From: Comamonadaceae bacterium
GTDB lineage: Bacteria; Pseudomonadota; Gammaproteobacteria; Burkholderiales; Burkholderiaceae
Assembly: GCA_947484245.1 (NCBI GenBank)
Contig: CANKOT010000132.1
Span: 1 to 6,239, forward strand
DNA: 6,239 nt
Direction: 5' to 3'
Within the stretch, counting starts at the first letter, position 1. The number at the start of each line of letters is the position of its first letter. This document shows, piece by piece, positions 1-6,239 of this stretch. The notes beneath the pieces are model-generated. The model saw only the letters and a program-made list of their open reading frames with translations, did not search any database and was not told the origin of the DNA. A program made the translations under genes and the position numbers.

Positions 1-986
1 AATTGCGATTGCACAGCTTGCACGGACTCCGGTGTCGCGGTGGAATAGACCAACACAGGGCCAGACGCCAAATAGCCTTGGGCCCAAGTCAGGGCCTCTT
101 TGACTAAATCTTGCCAACTGCCTTTCAACTTCAAGGGGTCGATTAAAAAAGCGGGACGACCAGTCGCCTTGAAATGTGCCACTTGTCGATTGGTGGCTTG
201 CGAACAACTGCCTGAAACCACCGCTTGCAGACCAGAAGCTTTTGGCAATACGCTGGCTTGCGGTGTGGGCAAAAGCCCAAAGTTTTGTGGAAGACCAATT
301 GCCACACCAGAACCCGCAGTCACCAGAGGCATGCCTTTGAGCGCAGGGCCTAAACGCATGAGGTCGTCATTAGAAACAGCGTCGACGATGGCGATGTGAA
401 CACCTTGTTGTTTCAGATTGGTAATTTCTTGGCTAATGGCTGTAGCGCCTTGTGCAATAGTTTTGTGGCTAAGTAAACCCACCTTGCTTTTGCATTGCGC
501 TTGCATCACACGCACCAAGTTGGCGTCCACCATTGGCGTAAGAGGATGGTGTTGCATACCAGATTCGTTGAGCAATACATCGCCGACAAATAAATAGCCT
601 TTAAAAACCGTGCGTCCGTTATCTGGAAACGCAGGGGTTGCGATGGTGAAGTCGGTTTGAAGCGCTTGCATTAGGGCCTCGGTCACAGGGCCGATATTGC
701 CTTGGGCTGTGCTGTCGAAGGTAGAGCAGTATTTGAAATAAATCTGTTGGGCGCCTTGGCCTTGCAACCACTGCAAAGCTTGCAGCGATTGGTCGATAGC
801 GTCTTGCGGCGCAATCGTGCGCGATTTCAATGCAACAACTACGGCGTCTACTTCAGCCGATAGGGGGGCGTTAGGAATACCAATCGTTTGGACCACGCGC
901 ATACCAGCACGGACCAAGTTGTTGGCTAAATCGGTAGCGCCAGTGAAGTCGTCGGCAATGCAGCCTAATAGAAGAGGTTTGGACAT
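1..986 (-). CDS. otnK: 3-oxo-tetronate 4-kinase OtnK (partial, C-terminus beyond left edge)
   Basis: This is a four-carbon acid sugar kinase (DUF1537 family). Members phosphorylate 3-oxo-tetronate with ATP in the cytoplasm; the phosphate is then cleaved by the aldolase/decarboxylase OtnC to dihydroxyacetone phosphate. I translated the frame by hand: it starts MSKPLLLGCIADDFTGATD and stays open for 328 codons to the window edge. The family usually has about 420 residues, so roughly the last fifth is missing. Visible motifs are DDFTGATD (12-19), a KYCSTFDSTAQGNIGP block (85-100), NESGMQHHPLTPM (140-152), and in the second, nucleotide-binding domain TAGSGVA (223-229) and VSGSCSQATNRQV (257-269). 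The NESGM and STFDST blocks favour the OtnK branch over DtnK or D-threonate kinases. The ATG directly follows the ltnD stop codon (TAAATG) and has no good Shine-Dalgarno sequence, so translation is probably coupled to ltnD. The reading frame shows no damage. Confidence 0.88.
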   Translation of the reverse strand, partial: MSKPLLLGCIADDFTGATDLANNLVRAGMRVVQTIGIPNAPLSAEVDAVVVALKSRTIAPQDAIDQSLQALQWLQGQGAQQIYFKYCSTFDSTAQGNIGPVTEALMQALQTDFTIATPAFPDNGRTVFKGYLFVGDVLLNESGMQHHPLTPMVDANLVRVMQAQCKSKVGLLSHKTIAQGATAISQEITNLKQQGVHIAIVDAVSNDDLMRLGPALKGMPLVTAGSGVAIGLPQNFGLLPTPQASVLPKASGLQAVVSGSCSQATNRQVAHFKATGRPAFLIDPLKLKGSWQDLVKEALTWAQGYLASGPVLVYSTATPESVQAVQSQ

Positions 987-1904
987 TTATTTTTTCGCTT
1001 GCGGCAATTCAATACCAGGGAATATTTTGATCACTGCGCTGTCGTCTTCTTTGGCAAAACCAGCAGTCGAAGCTTGCATAAACATTTGGTGCGCAGTGCT
1101 AGAAAGTGGAAGCGGAAATTTACTAGCGCGCGCCATGTCCAGCACAAGCCCCAAATCTTTCACAAAAATATCGACGGCAGACAAAGGCGTGTAGTCGGCA
1201 GCCAGCACATGGGCCATGCGGTTTTCAAACATCCAACTGTTGCCAGCGCTGTGGGTGATGACGTCGTACAAAGCGTCTGGATTGACGCCTTCGCGTAACC
1301 CTAAGGCCATGGCTTCAGCGGCAGCCGCAATGTGTACGCCCGCTAACAATTGGTTGATGATCTTGACTTTGCTCCCAGCCCCAGCATGGTCACCCAATTT
1401 GTAGACCTTGCCTGCCATCGCGTTCAACATGGCTTCGCACTTCGCATAGGCAGCCGGTTTGGCAGCCGTCATCATCGTCATCTCGCCACTGGCGGCTTTG
1501 GCTGCGCCACCGGAGATGGGGGCGTCTACATAGTGAAGACCTAGTTTTTCTAGCCGAGCTTCTAGCGCCACCGACCAATTAGGGTCGACGGTGGAGCACA
1601 TCACAAACACACTACCTTCGCGCATAGTGGCGGCGCATCCTGTGCCGTCGCCATTGGGGCCAAACAACACGGCTTCGGTTTGCGCTGCGTTAACAACGAC
1701 GCTCACCACCACGTCGCATGCTGCGCCGAGTTCAGCGACGCTTTTGCAGGCGTGTCCGCCATTTTTGGCAAATTTATCGGCGACCTCTTGGCGTACATCG
1801 AAGACATGCACGTCAAAGCTCGCTCGGCGCAAAGAGGCAGCCATGCCGGAGCCCATGGCGCCTAATCCGATTAGTCCGACTTTGGTAGCAAAAGTAGTAG
1901 TCAT
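987..1904 (-). CDS. ltnD: L-threonate dehydrogenase LtnD (beta-hydroxyacid dehydrogenase family)
   Basis: This cytoplasmic NAD-dependent enzyme of the 3-hydroxyisobutyrate/6-phosphogluconate dehydrogenase superfamily is expected to oxidise L-threonate to 2-oxo-tetronate. The 305 residues are the full family length. The N-terminal Rossmann fold carries GLGAMG (13-18), followed by an acidic residue after the second strand (VHVFDVR, 32-38), which fits NAD preference. The substrate loop is DAPISGGAAKAASGEM (128-142). The catalytic region is GAGSKVKIINQLL (175-187), with K181 the likely catalytic lysine and N184 its partner. The C-terminal helical domain holds HSAGNSWMFENR (218-229) and VDIFVKDLGLVLD (244-256). 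The start is supported by AAAAGG (1918-1913), 8 nt before the ATG. It lies 23 bp after the MmgE/PrpD gene and directly abuts otnK, which is the strongest reason to prefer LtnD over tartronate semialdehyde reductase or 3-hydroxyisobutyrate dehydrogenase. Activity on D-threonate or erythronate cannot be excluded. Confidence 0.85.
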   Translation of the reverse strand: MTTTFATKVGLIGLGAMGSGMAASLRRASFDVHVFDVRQEVADKFAKNGGHACKSVAELGAACDVVVSVVVNAAQTEAVLFGPNGDGTGCAATMREGSVFVMCSTVDPNWSVALEARLEKLGLHYVDAPISGGAAKAASGEMTMMTAAKPAAYAKCEAMLNAMAGKVYKLGDHAGAGSKVKIINQLLAGVHIAAAAEAMALGLREGVNPDALYDVITHSAGNSWMFENRMAHVLAADYTPLSAVDIFVKDLGLVLDMARASKFPLPLSSTAHQMFMQASTAGFAKEDDSAVIKIFPGIELPQAKK

Positions 1905-1927
1905 TAAATTAGCCTTTTATACCTTCC

Positions 1928-3298
1928 TTAAGCGTGAGTGAGTGCAGTCAGCGCATGCACGTCAGTTGCTTGTCCCAAGTTCCAGCACGCTTTGAGTAGC
2001 GCGTTGGTTTTGTCTGCACCAATCACCACATCGCTCATGCCGTGGAATTTGGCTTCCAAGGCAGCATCGGTCATGGGCCGTTGCACTGAGCCAATCGCAT
2101 GCTCGACAAATACATGGATTTTGCGACCGTCTTTGAGGATGGCGGTGACGTCAGCGCTTTCTTCACGGATGCTGTTGTCCACCGTGGCTTGCACCTTGCG
2201 ACGCAGGGCGACCACGTCTTCGCGGGTGACGATATGGTCGTCAAATTCTTCTTCCGCTGCACGGCCAAAGATCAAACCTGCTGCACACCCGTGGAAGACA
2301 CTGAACTTGCCTTGCAAGCCGTCCGCTGGTTCTTTTTTGCCGGTGAGTTCGAGTACCAAAGAGTGCACGCGCAATTCGATACGTTCCACGTCTTCAGCTT
2401 TGACACCTTGTTCGCGCAATTGCACACACGCGTCGATGCTGGGGTGGATCACGATACCGCAAGCGAATGGCTTGTAAGTGTTGAAGCTGATTTCAAAGCG
2501 CTTGCCCAGTTCGTCAGTCACCTCGTTCCAGTCGTATTTGGACGAGACCACTTGCGCCCAGCCGCGTGGTGCCTCTAGTGCTTTGCCGCTCGACGTGAAT
2601 CCATGCTTGGCCATCAGCGCAGACATCAAACCTGCACGCGCCGCAGCGCCGGGGTGGAAGGGCTTGGTCATGGTGCCGAATTGTTCGCGCAAGCCAATGG
2701 GCTGCGATGCGGCGATGCCTAAAGCCATCGCAGTTTGTTGGGTGTTGAGTTTGAGCAAGCGCGCGCAAGCCGCAGCAGAACCCAACATGCCAGTGGTTCC
2801 GGTGATATGCCAGCCGCGGTCGTAATGCTCGGGGTAGACGGTATTGCCCATGCGGCAGGCAACGTCGATGCCGAGCACCATAGCGTCGATTAATTCACGA
2901 CCCGTCGCGCCAATGTGTTCAGCCAGGGGCAGCAAAGCCGAGGCGACTGGGCCTGCTGGGTGGATGATGGTTTTGAGGTGGGTGTCGTCAAAGTCAAAGG
3001 TGTGCGAAGTGATGCCGTTGATCAAAGCGGCGCTGGCCATGTCGACGCGGTCTTTGCGTCCGGCAATGCTGGCTTGTGGTGCTGGCTGCAACATATTGAC
3101 TGCTGCCAAAGCAGCGCGCGCAGCAGCATGGTCGCTAGCGCCAATCGCGCAGCCCAACCAATTTAAAAAAGTGCGGTGCGCTTCGTGGTCGACGGCGTCA
3201 GACCAGCCTTTGGATGGGTGGGTGGCGACGAACTCAGCCAAGATCTGGGTAACTGCGGGTGCGTTGTGGTCTGCGACGACGGTGGTGTTGGTGGCCAT
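1928..3298 (-). CDS. MmgE/PrpD family protein (2-methylcitrate dehydratase-like)
   Basis: This 456-residue protein is a full-length member of the MmgE/PrpD family, which includes 2-methylcitrate dehydratase, cis-aconitate decarboxylase and iminodisuccinate epimerase. All act on polycarboxylic acids without a metal cofactor. Diagnostic blocks are NGITSHTFDFDDTH (94-107), IIHPAGPVASALLPLAEHIG (111-130), RGWHITGTTG (161-170), GTMTKPFHPGAAARAG (208-223) in the helical N-terminal domain, KPFACGIVIHPSIDA (276-290), and LQGKFSVFHG (328-337) in the smaller domain. No signal peptide or membrane segment is visible, so it is cytoplasmic. It lies between the Bug receptor gene (136 bp upstream) and ltnD (23 bp downstream), with no prpB or prpC nearby, so propionate catabolism by the methylcitrate cycle is unlikely to be its role. 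The substrate is unknown. No clear Shine-Dalgarno sequence precedes the ATG. The start is chosen because it is the first ATG of the frame, with the family's usual N-terminal helices following. Confidence 0.88.
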   Translation of the reverse strand: MATNTTVVADHNAPAVTQILAEFVATHPSKGWSDAVDHEAHRTFLNWLGCAIGASDHAAARAALAAVNMLQPAPQASIAGRKDRVDMASAALINGITSHTFDFDDTHLKTIIHPAGPVASALLPLAEHIGATGRELIDAMVLGIDVACRMGNTVYPEHYDRGWHITGTTGMLGSAAACARLLKLNTQQTAMALGIAASQPIGLREQFGTMTKPFHPGAAARAGLMSALMAKHGFTSSGKALEAPRGWAQVVSSKYDWNEVTDELGKRFEISFNTYKPFACGIVIHPSIDACVQLREQGVKAEDVERIELRVHSLVLELTGKKEPADGLQGKFSVFHGCAAGLIFGRAAEEEFDDHIVTREDVVALRRKVQATVDNSIREESADVTAILKDGRKIHVFVEHAIGSVQRPMTDAALEAKFHGMSDVVIGADKTNALLKACWNLGQATDVHALTALTHA

Positions 3299-3434
3299 GT
3301 GAAAAACAGTGAAGTTGTAAGTGAAGGTAAAAAGAAATGGAAATGAAAAGGAAGGGAAATCAATAAGAAATGAAAGCTTGATAAAAAGGCGATGAGCAAA
3401 ACTAGCCTTGGAAATCTTAAAAATCCGAGGCGAT
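3299..3434 (-). promoter_or_regulatory. Pyrimidine-rich intergenic leader with a possible attenuator
   Basis: This spacer separates the Bug receptor gene from the MmgE/PrpD gene. On the transcribed (minus) strand it is strongly pyrimidine-rich and almost free of G: plus-strand 3311-3360 contains no C and only 8 T, so the RNA there is 42 of 50 pyrimidines. No AGGAGG-like site precedes the downstream ATG. Just after the receptor stop codon, two weak alternative hairpins can be drawn on the minus strand: 3431-3424 with 3412-3405 (7 of 8 pairs), and AAGGC at 3409-3405 with GCCTT at 3390-3386, followed by TTTAT. They share one arm and cannot form together. A weak terminator, a Rho-loading region, or S1-dependent translation initiation could each explain the segment; none is proven. 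Confidence 0.35.
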
Positions 3435-4406
3435 TTAAGAATCCAACATGATGCCCCGCTCTTTGGCTAAAGCTGTCCATCTAGCAATATCTGCCTTCAT
3501 ATAAACGCCAAATGCTTCAGGCGTCATGGGGAAAAGGTCGACCGCTTCGGCAGATAGTTTTTCTTTGAAATCGGGTTGGGACAAAACTTTGCCAAGCGCT
3601 TCGTTGATTTGTTTGACTATGGGGGTAGGCATGTTGGCAGGACCCACGATGCCATACCACTGTTGTGCGTCAAAGCCTTTAAGGCCTGCTTCTTCTAAGG
3701 TGGGTACATCTTTGAGTTGTGAGTGACGGTGCTTACCCGTCAACGCCAAAGCGCGAATGCGGCCACCGCGGATATGCGGCAGGGCTGCAGCCAGCCCTGG
3801 GAACATGGCTTGGGTTTGGCCTGAAATTAAATCTGTTGTCGCGGGTGCAATGCCGCGGTAGGGAATGTGCACCATGAAGGCGCCTGTTTGTAACTTGAAT
3901 AATTCCGCCGAGAGATGTGTCAAAGAACCAGCGCCAGAGGAGCCGTAAGACACCTTTCCCGGGTTTTGGCGCACATATTCCAGAAAGCTTTTGATGTCTT
4001 GCACTGGCAGCGCTGTAGGGACACACAACACATTCGGGGTGCTGCCAATCATGCCGATAGGGGTGAAATCTTTGATCGCGTCGTAAGGCAACTTGCGCGT
4101 GGCGGGCGCCGTGCCGTGGGTGGCGACGTAGCCTTGCATCAAGGTGTAACCGTCTGCAGGCGCCCGTGCCGTGGTTTGCGAGGCGATGACACCGCCGCCG
4201 CCGCCAATGTTGTCGACCACGATGGTTTGGCCAAGTAAGCGACCCAAGCGTTCACACACCGTTCGGCCCACCATATCGGAACCACCGCCAGCCGAAACGG
4301 GAACGATGTACCGAATCGTTTTGCTGGGGTAGGCGGATTGCGCCAAAGCAATGTTTGCCAAACTCCAGCCCAAAGGAGCGACCAGCAGCAGGGATCGACG
4401 TTTCAT
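3435..4406 (-). CDS. Bug/TctC-family tripartite tricarboxylate transporter substrate-binding protein
   Basis: This is a periplasmic solute receptor of the Bug (Bordetella uptake gene)/TctC family, which binds small carboxylated or amidated ligands and delivers them to a TctAB membrane complex. The 323 residues match the family length. A Sec signal peptide is clear: basic MKRR, a hydrophobic core, and an ALA/Q cleavage site after residue 22. The mature start YPSKTIRYIVPVSAGGG (26-42), leading to SDMVGR, is the family hallmark and forms part of the ligand cleft. Further family blocks are YGSSGAGSLTHLSAELF (154-170), VHIPYRGIAPATTDLISGQ (179-197), and DVPTLEEAGLKGFD (233-246). AAGGA (4420-4416) lies 9 nt before the ATG and supports the start. 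No tctA or tctB is in the window, the usual orphan state for this family in Burkholderiales. As first gene of the leftward unit it may capture that pathway's substrate, but the ligand cannot be read from the sequence, and some orphan Bug proteins act only in sensing. Confidence 0.92.
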   Translation of the reverse strand: MKRRSLLLVAPLGWSLANIALAQSAYPSKTIRYIVPVSAGGGSDMVGRTVCERLGRLLGQTIVVDNIGGGGGVIASQTTARAPADGYTLMQGYVATHGTAPATRKLPYDAIKDFTPIGMIGSTPNVLCVPTALPVQDIKSFLEYVRQNPGKVSYGSSGAGSLTHLSAELFKLQTGAFMVHIPYRGIAPATTDLISGQTQAMFPGLAAALPHIRGGRIRALALTGKHRHSQLKDVPTLEEAGLKGFDAQQWYGIVGPANMPTPIVKQINEALGKVLSQPDFKEKLSAEAVDLFPMTPEAFGVYMKADIARWTALAKERGIMLDS

Positions 4407-4560
4407 GGGGAGAAATCCTTAGTATGTGAGGCGCGCCATGAGGGCTACGCAGAACATTTGCGGCGCCTGTGAAGCGCAAGTCACTCCAACAGTTTAAAGT
4501 ACAGGGCTTCGCATCCTGCTAAAAAGCATCCCTTCCCCTTTACCCTTGGAGACTCCCCCA
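4407..4560. promoter_or_regulatory. Divergent intergenic region expected to hold both operon promoters
   Basis: The Bug receptor gene and the ABC receptor gene are transcribed away from each other from this 154 bp spacer, so both promoters should lie here or overlap the gene starts. I could not assign a convincing -35/-10 pair on either strand; TAAAGT at 4495-4500 is the best single -10-like hexamer for the rightward unit but has no matching -35. Possible operator elements are TGTGA-N8-TCAC centred near 4476, the widely spaced arms AGGCGC (4429-4434) and GCGCCT (4463-4468), and a short direct repeat GCATCC (4511-4516 and 4526-4531). No regulator gene is present in the window. Confidence 0.5.
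4548..4552 (+). promoter_or_regulatory. Ribosome binding site of the ABC receptor gene
   Basis: GGAGA lies 8 nt before the ATG at 4561. It decides the start: an in-frame TTG at 4546 would overlap this site and add five residues (METPP) ahead of a normal signal peptide, so the ATG at 4561 is preferred. Confidence 0.8.
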
Positions 4561-5727
4561 ATGACAAAACGCGCATTCATCGTGTCCGCTGTTGCCGCTT
4601 CCTTGCTGTTCACAGCTGGCAGCGCCATGGCCCAAGACAAATTCAAGATCGGTTTGATCTTGCCCATGACCGGTCCCTTTGCCTCTACTGGCAAGCAAAT
4701 TGAAGCGGCTGCGCGTCTCTATATGGCCCAAAACGGCGACACCGTCGGCGGCAAAAAAGTGGAGTTGATCGTCAAGGACGACACCAGCGCACCTGACGTG
4801 ACCAAGCGCATCGCGCAAGAATTGGTTGTCAATGACAAAGTCAATGTCTTGGCTGGTTTCGGTTTGACGCCCTTGGCGTTGGCCACTGCGCCTATCGCCA
4901 CCCAAAGCAAAACACCGCTGGTGGTGATGGCGGCTGCCACCTCGAGCATTACCGAGGCGTCGCCTTTCATCATTCGCACCAGTTTTACCTTGCCACAGGC
5001 TTCCGTCAGTATGGCGGATTGGGCGCCTAACAACGGCATTAAAAAAGTTGTGACCTTGGTGTCTGACTATGGCCCTGGCATTGACGCAGAAAAGTATTTC
5101 AAAGACCGCCTCTTGTTCAATGGTGGCCAAGTGATCGACTCCTTGCGCGTGCCCATGCGTAACCCAGACTTTGCGCCTTTCCTGCAAAAAGTGCGTGACC
5201 TCAAGCCTGACGCGATATTTGTATTTGTGCCGTCTGGTGCAGGCGCGGCTTTGATGAAGCAATTTGCCGAGCGCGGCATGGACAAGGCAGGCATCAAGTT
5301 GATCGGTACCGGTGACATCACCGACGACGATATCTTGAATGGCATGGGCGAAGTAGCGGTGGGCGTGGTGACCTCGCACCACTACTCGACCTCGCATAAC
5401 TCTGCGGTCAACAAGAAGTTTGTTGCAGCTTTTGAGAAAGCCAATGCAGGTTTGCGCCCTAACTTTATGGCAGTCGGCGGCTACGACGGCATGCGCGTGA
5501 TTTATGAAGCAGCCAAGGCCACCAAAGGCGGCAGCGGCGAAGCCTTGTTGGCGGCTATGAAGGGGCAGATTTTTGAGAGCCCACGCGGACCGATGTTCAT
5601 CGACGCGCAAACCCGTGATGTGGTGCACAACATCTACATCCGCAAGGTAGAAAAGGTCAATGGCCAACTCTATAACCAAGAGTTTGAAACGCTCAAAGAC
5701 GTCAAAGACCCCGGTAAGAACAAATAA
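4561..5727 (+). CDS. Branched-chain amino acid-type ABC transporter substrate-binding protein (LivK-like)
   Basis: This is a periplasmic receptor of the hydrophobic amino acid transporter class (Peripla_BP_6, type I fold), which delivers ligand to a LivHMGF-type ABC importer. From the ATG it has 388 residues, typical for the family. Residues 1-24 form a Sec signal peptide with an AMA/Q cleavage site. The first lobe begins FKIGLILPMTGPFASTGKQI (28-47). The AAATSS stretch (124-129) lies where family members bind the ligand's carboxylate and amino group. VVTLVSDYGPGIDAEKYF (163-180) starts the second lobe, GGYDGMRVIYEA (306-317) is a conserved late helix, and SPRGPMFIDAQTRDVVHNIY (340-359 region) is the usual C-terminal block. 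The LivH-type permease starts 6 nt after the stop, confirming an ABC operon. In Burkholderiales such systems import branched-chain amino acids, urea, amides or aromatic acids, so the ligand is open. A link to the divergent sugar-acid operon is only positional. Confidence 0.92.
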   Translation: MTKRAFIVSAVAASLLFTAGSAMAQDKFKIGLILPMTGPFASTGKQIEAAARLYMAQNGDTVGGKKVELIVKDDTSAPDVTKRIAQELVVNDKVNVLAGFGLTPLALATAPIATQSKTPLVVMAAATSSITEASPFIIRTSFTLPQASVSMADWAPNNGIKKVVTLVSDYGPGIDAEKYFKDRLLFNGGQVIDSLRVPMRNPDFAPFLQKVRDLKPDAIFVFVPSGAGAALMKQFAERGMDKAGIKLIGTGDITDDDILNGMGEVAVGVVTSHHYSTSHNSAVNKKFVAAFEKANAGLRPNFMAVGGYDGMRVIYEAAKATKGGSGEALLAAMKGQIFESPRGPMFIDAQTRDVVHNIYIRKVEKVNGQLYNQEFETLKDVKDPGKNK

Positions 5728-5733
5728 GAACCT

Positions 5734-6239
5734 GTGACAATTCTGTTTGACGGCATCGCCTATGGCATGCTGCTTTTCATTCTGGCCGTAGGCTTGTCGG
5801 TGACGATGGGGTTGATGAATTTCATCAACCTCGCCCATGGTGCTTTTGCCATGGTGGGGGGCTACCTCACCGTGGTGCTGATGCAGCGTTTTGAGGTACC
5901 TTTTTTGGTGTGTTTGCCCTTGGCGTTTGCGGGTACGGCGCTGCTTGGCGCTGTTTTAGAGCGCACTTTGTACCGTCCTATGTACCGCAAACCCCATTTG
6001 GACCAAGTGCTGTTTTCAATTGGGCTGGCTTTTATGGCGGTGGCCTCGGTCGATTACTTTGTAGGCTCGCAGCAGCAAATCATGCAGCTGCCTGAGTGGC
6101 TCAAAGGCCGTACTGAATTAGGAACGGGCACGCCTTGGGAATTGGGCATGGGGCACTACCGTTTGTTCATCATCGCGGTGTGCGCGGCGCTGACCGTTGG
6201 TTTGCAATATGTGTTGTCGGCCACCCGTTTTGGTAGCCG
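5734..6239 (+). CDS. Branched-chain amino acid-type ABC transporter permease, LivH-like (partial, C-terminus beyond right edge)
   Basis: This is the first of the two inner-membrane permeases expected in a Liv-type importer. The hand-translated frame starts with GTG (MTILFDGIAYGMLLFILAVG) and remains open for 168 codons to the edge; the family has about 290 residues, so a little over half is present. The block NFINLAHGAFAMVGGY (29-44) is the LivH signature. Hydrophobic stretches near residues 6-26, 36-50, 55-76, 92-110 and 142-162 look like membrane segments, and ERTLYRPMYR (76-85) is a typical cytoplasmic loop. The EAA-type loop that contacts the ATPase should lie beyond the edge. GTG is chosen over the later ATG at 5767 because the preceding residues match family N-termini and the gap to the receptor gene is only 6 nt. 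No good Shine-Dalgarno sequence is visible, suggesting translational coupling. LivM, LivG and LivF homologues probably follow. Confidence 0.9.
   Translation, partial: MTILFDGIAYGMLLFILAVGLSVTMGLMNFINLAHGAFAMVGGYLTVVLMQRFEVPFLVCLPLAFAGTALLGAVLERTLYRPMYRKPHLDQVLFSIGLAFMAVASVDYFVGSQQQIMQLPEWLKGRTELGTGTPWELGMGHYRLFIIAVCAALTVGLQYVLSATRFGS

Noticed and set aside
100..399. Plus-strand 99-codon open frame with a CATCRLVAC-like cysteine cluster.
   Set aside because: It is the antisense shadow of the otnK nucleotide-binding region; the cysteines come from the reverse complement of Gln and Ala codons.
1938..2825. Several plus-strand open frames of 115-179 codons antisense to the MmgE/PrpD gene.
   Set aside because: They lie wholly inside a well-supported gene, show low-complexity Ser/Thr/Ala-rich translations and match no family.
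1928..3298. Naming the MmgE/PrpD protein as prpD of the methylcitrate cycle.
   Set aside because: The family match is firm, but there is no prpB, prpC or acnD nearby, and the neighbours point to sugar-acid catabolism, so no gene symbol is given.
3364..3399. Possible internal promoter on the minus strand (TTGCTC, 18 bp spacer, TTTCAT) ahead of the MmgE/PrpD gene.
   Set aside because: Only 3 of 6 and 4 of 6 matches in a T-rich tract where such matches are expected by chance.
3163..3480. Minus-strand open frame with a Phe/Leu-rich segment resembling a membrane helix.
   Set aside because: It spans the pyrimidine-rich spacer, which necessarily translates as Phe, Leu and Ser, and overlaps both flanking genes in another frame.
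4546..4560. TTG start extending the ABC receptor by five residues.
   Set aside because: It overlaps the ribosome binding site GGAGA at 4548-4552, and the signal peptide is normal from the ATG at 4561.
4540..5838. A 432-codon open frame on the minus strand across the ABC receptor gene and the start of the permease gene.
   Set aside because: It is antisense to two genes with clear family signatures, its translation is rich in His, Arg and Gln without any recognisable domain, and it has no supporting ribosome site. It is a by-product of codon bias in the opposite strand.

Overview
The window reads as chromosomal DNA from a betaproteobacterium of the order Burkholderiales, most likely a Comamonadaceae-type organism. 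The reasons are an orphan Bug/TctC-type periplasmic receptor (a family greatly expanded in that group), a Liv-type ABC receptor and permease pair, compact operons, and moderate GC that is not as extreme as in many Burkholderia. The genus call is inference. Almost all of the sequence is coding, and I see no RNA genes, insertion sequences, CRISPR array, prophage parts or origin.

Two operons point away from each other from a 154 bp spacer (4407-4560). Leftward, on the minus strand, transcription would run through a Bug/TctC receptor (4406-3435), a 136 bp pyrimidine-rich leader, an MmgE/PrpD-family enzyme (3298-1928), an L-threonate dehydrogenase-type enzyme LtnD (1904-987), and a 3-oxo-tetronate kinase OtnK (start at 986, C-terminus cut by the left edge). 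Rightward, on the plus strand, are a branched-chain-amino-acid-type ABC substrate-binding protein (4561-5727) and the first 168 codons of its LivH-type permease (from 5734, cut by the right edge).

The leftward cluster looks like a catabolic unit for a four-carbon sugar acid. In the known pathway LtnD oxidises L-threonate to 2-oxo-tetronate, OtnI isomerises it, OtnK phosphorylates 3-oxo-tetronate, and OtnC cleaves the product to dihydroxyacetone phosphate and CO2. OtnC and OtnI are not in the window; OtnC may lie beyond the left edge. The MmgE/PrpD protein and the Bug receptor are not part of the textbook pathway, and their presence in the same gene run is the most interesting biological point here. 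The rest is a normal accessory-metabolism locus. I find no convincing evidence of a wholly new kind of system.
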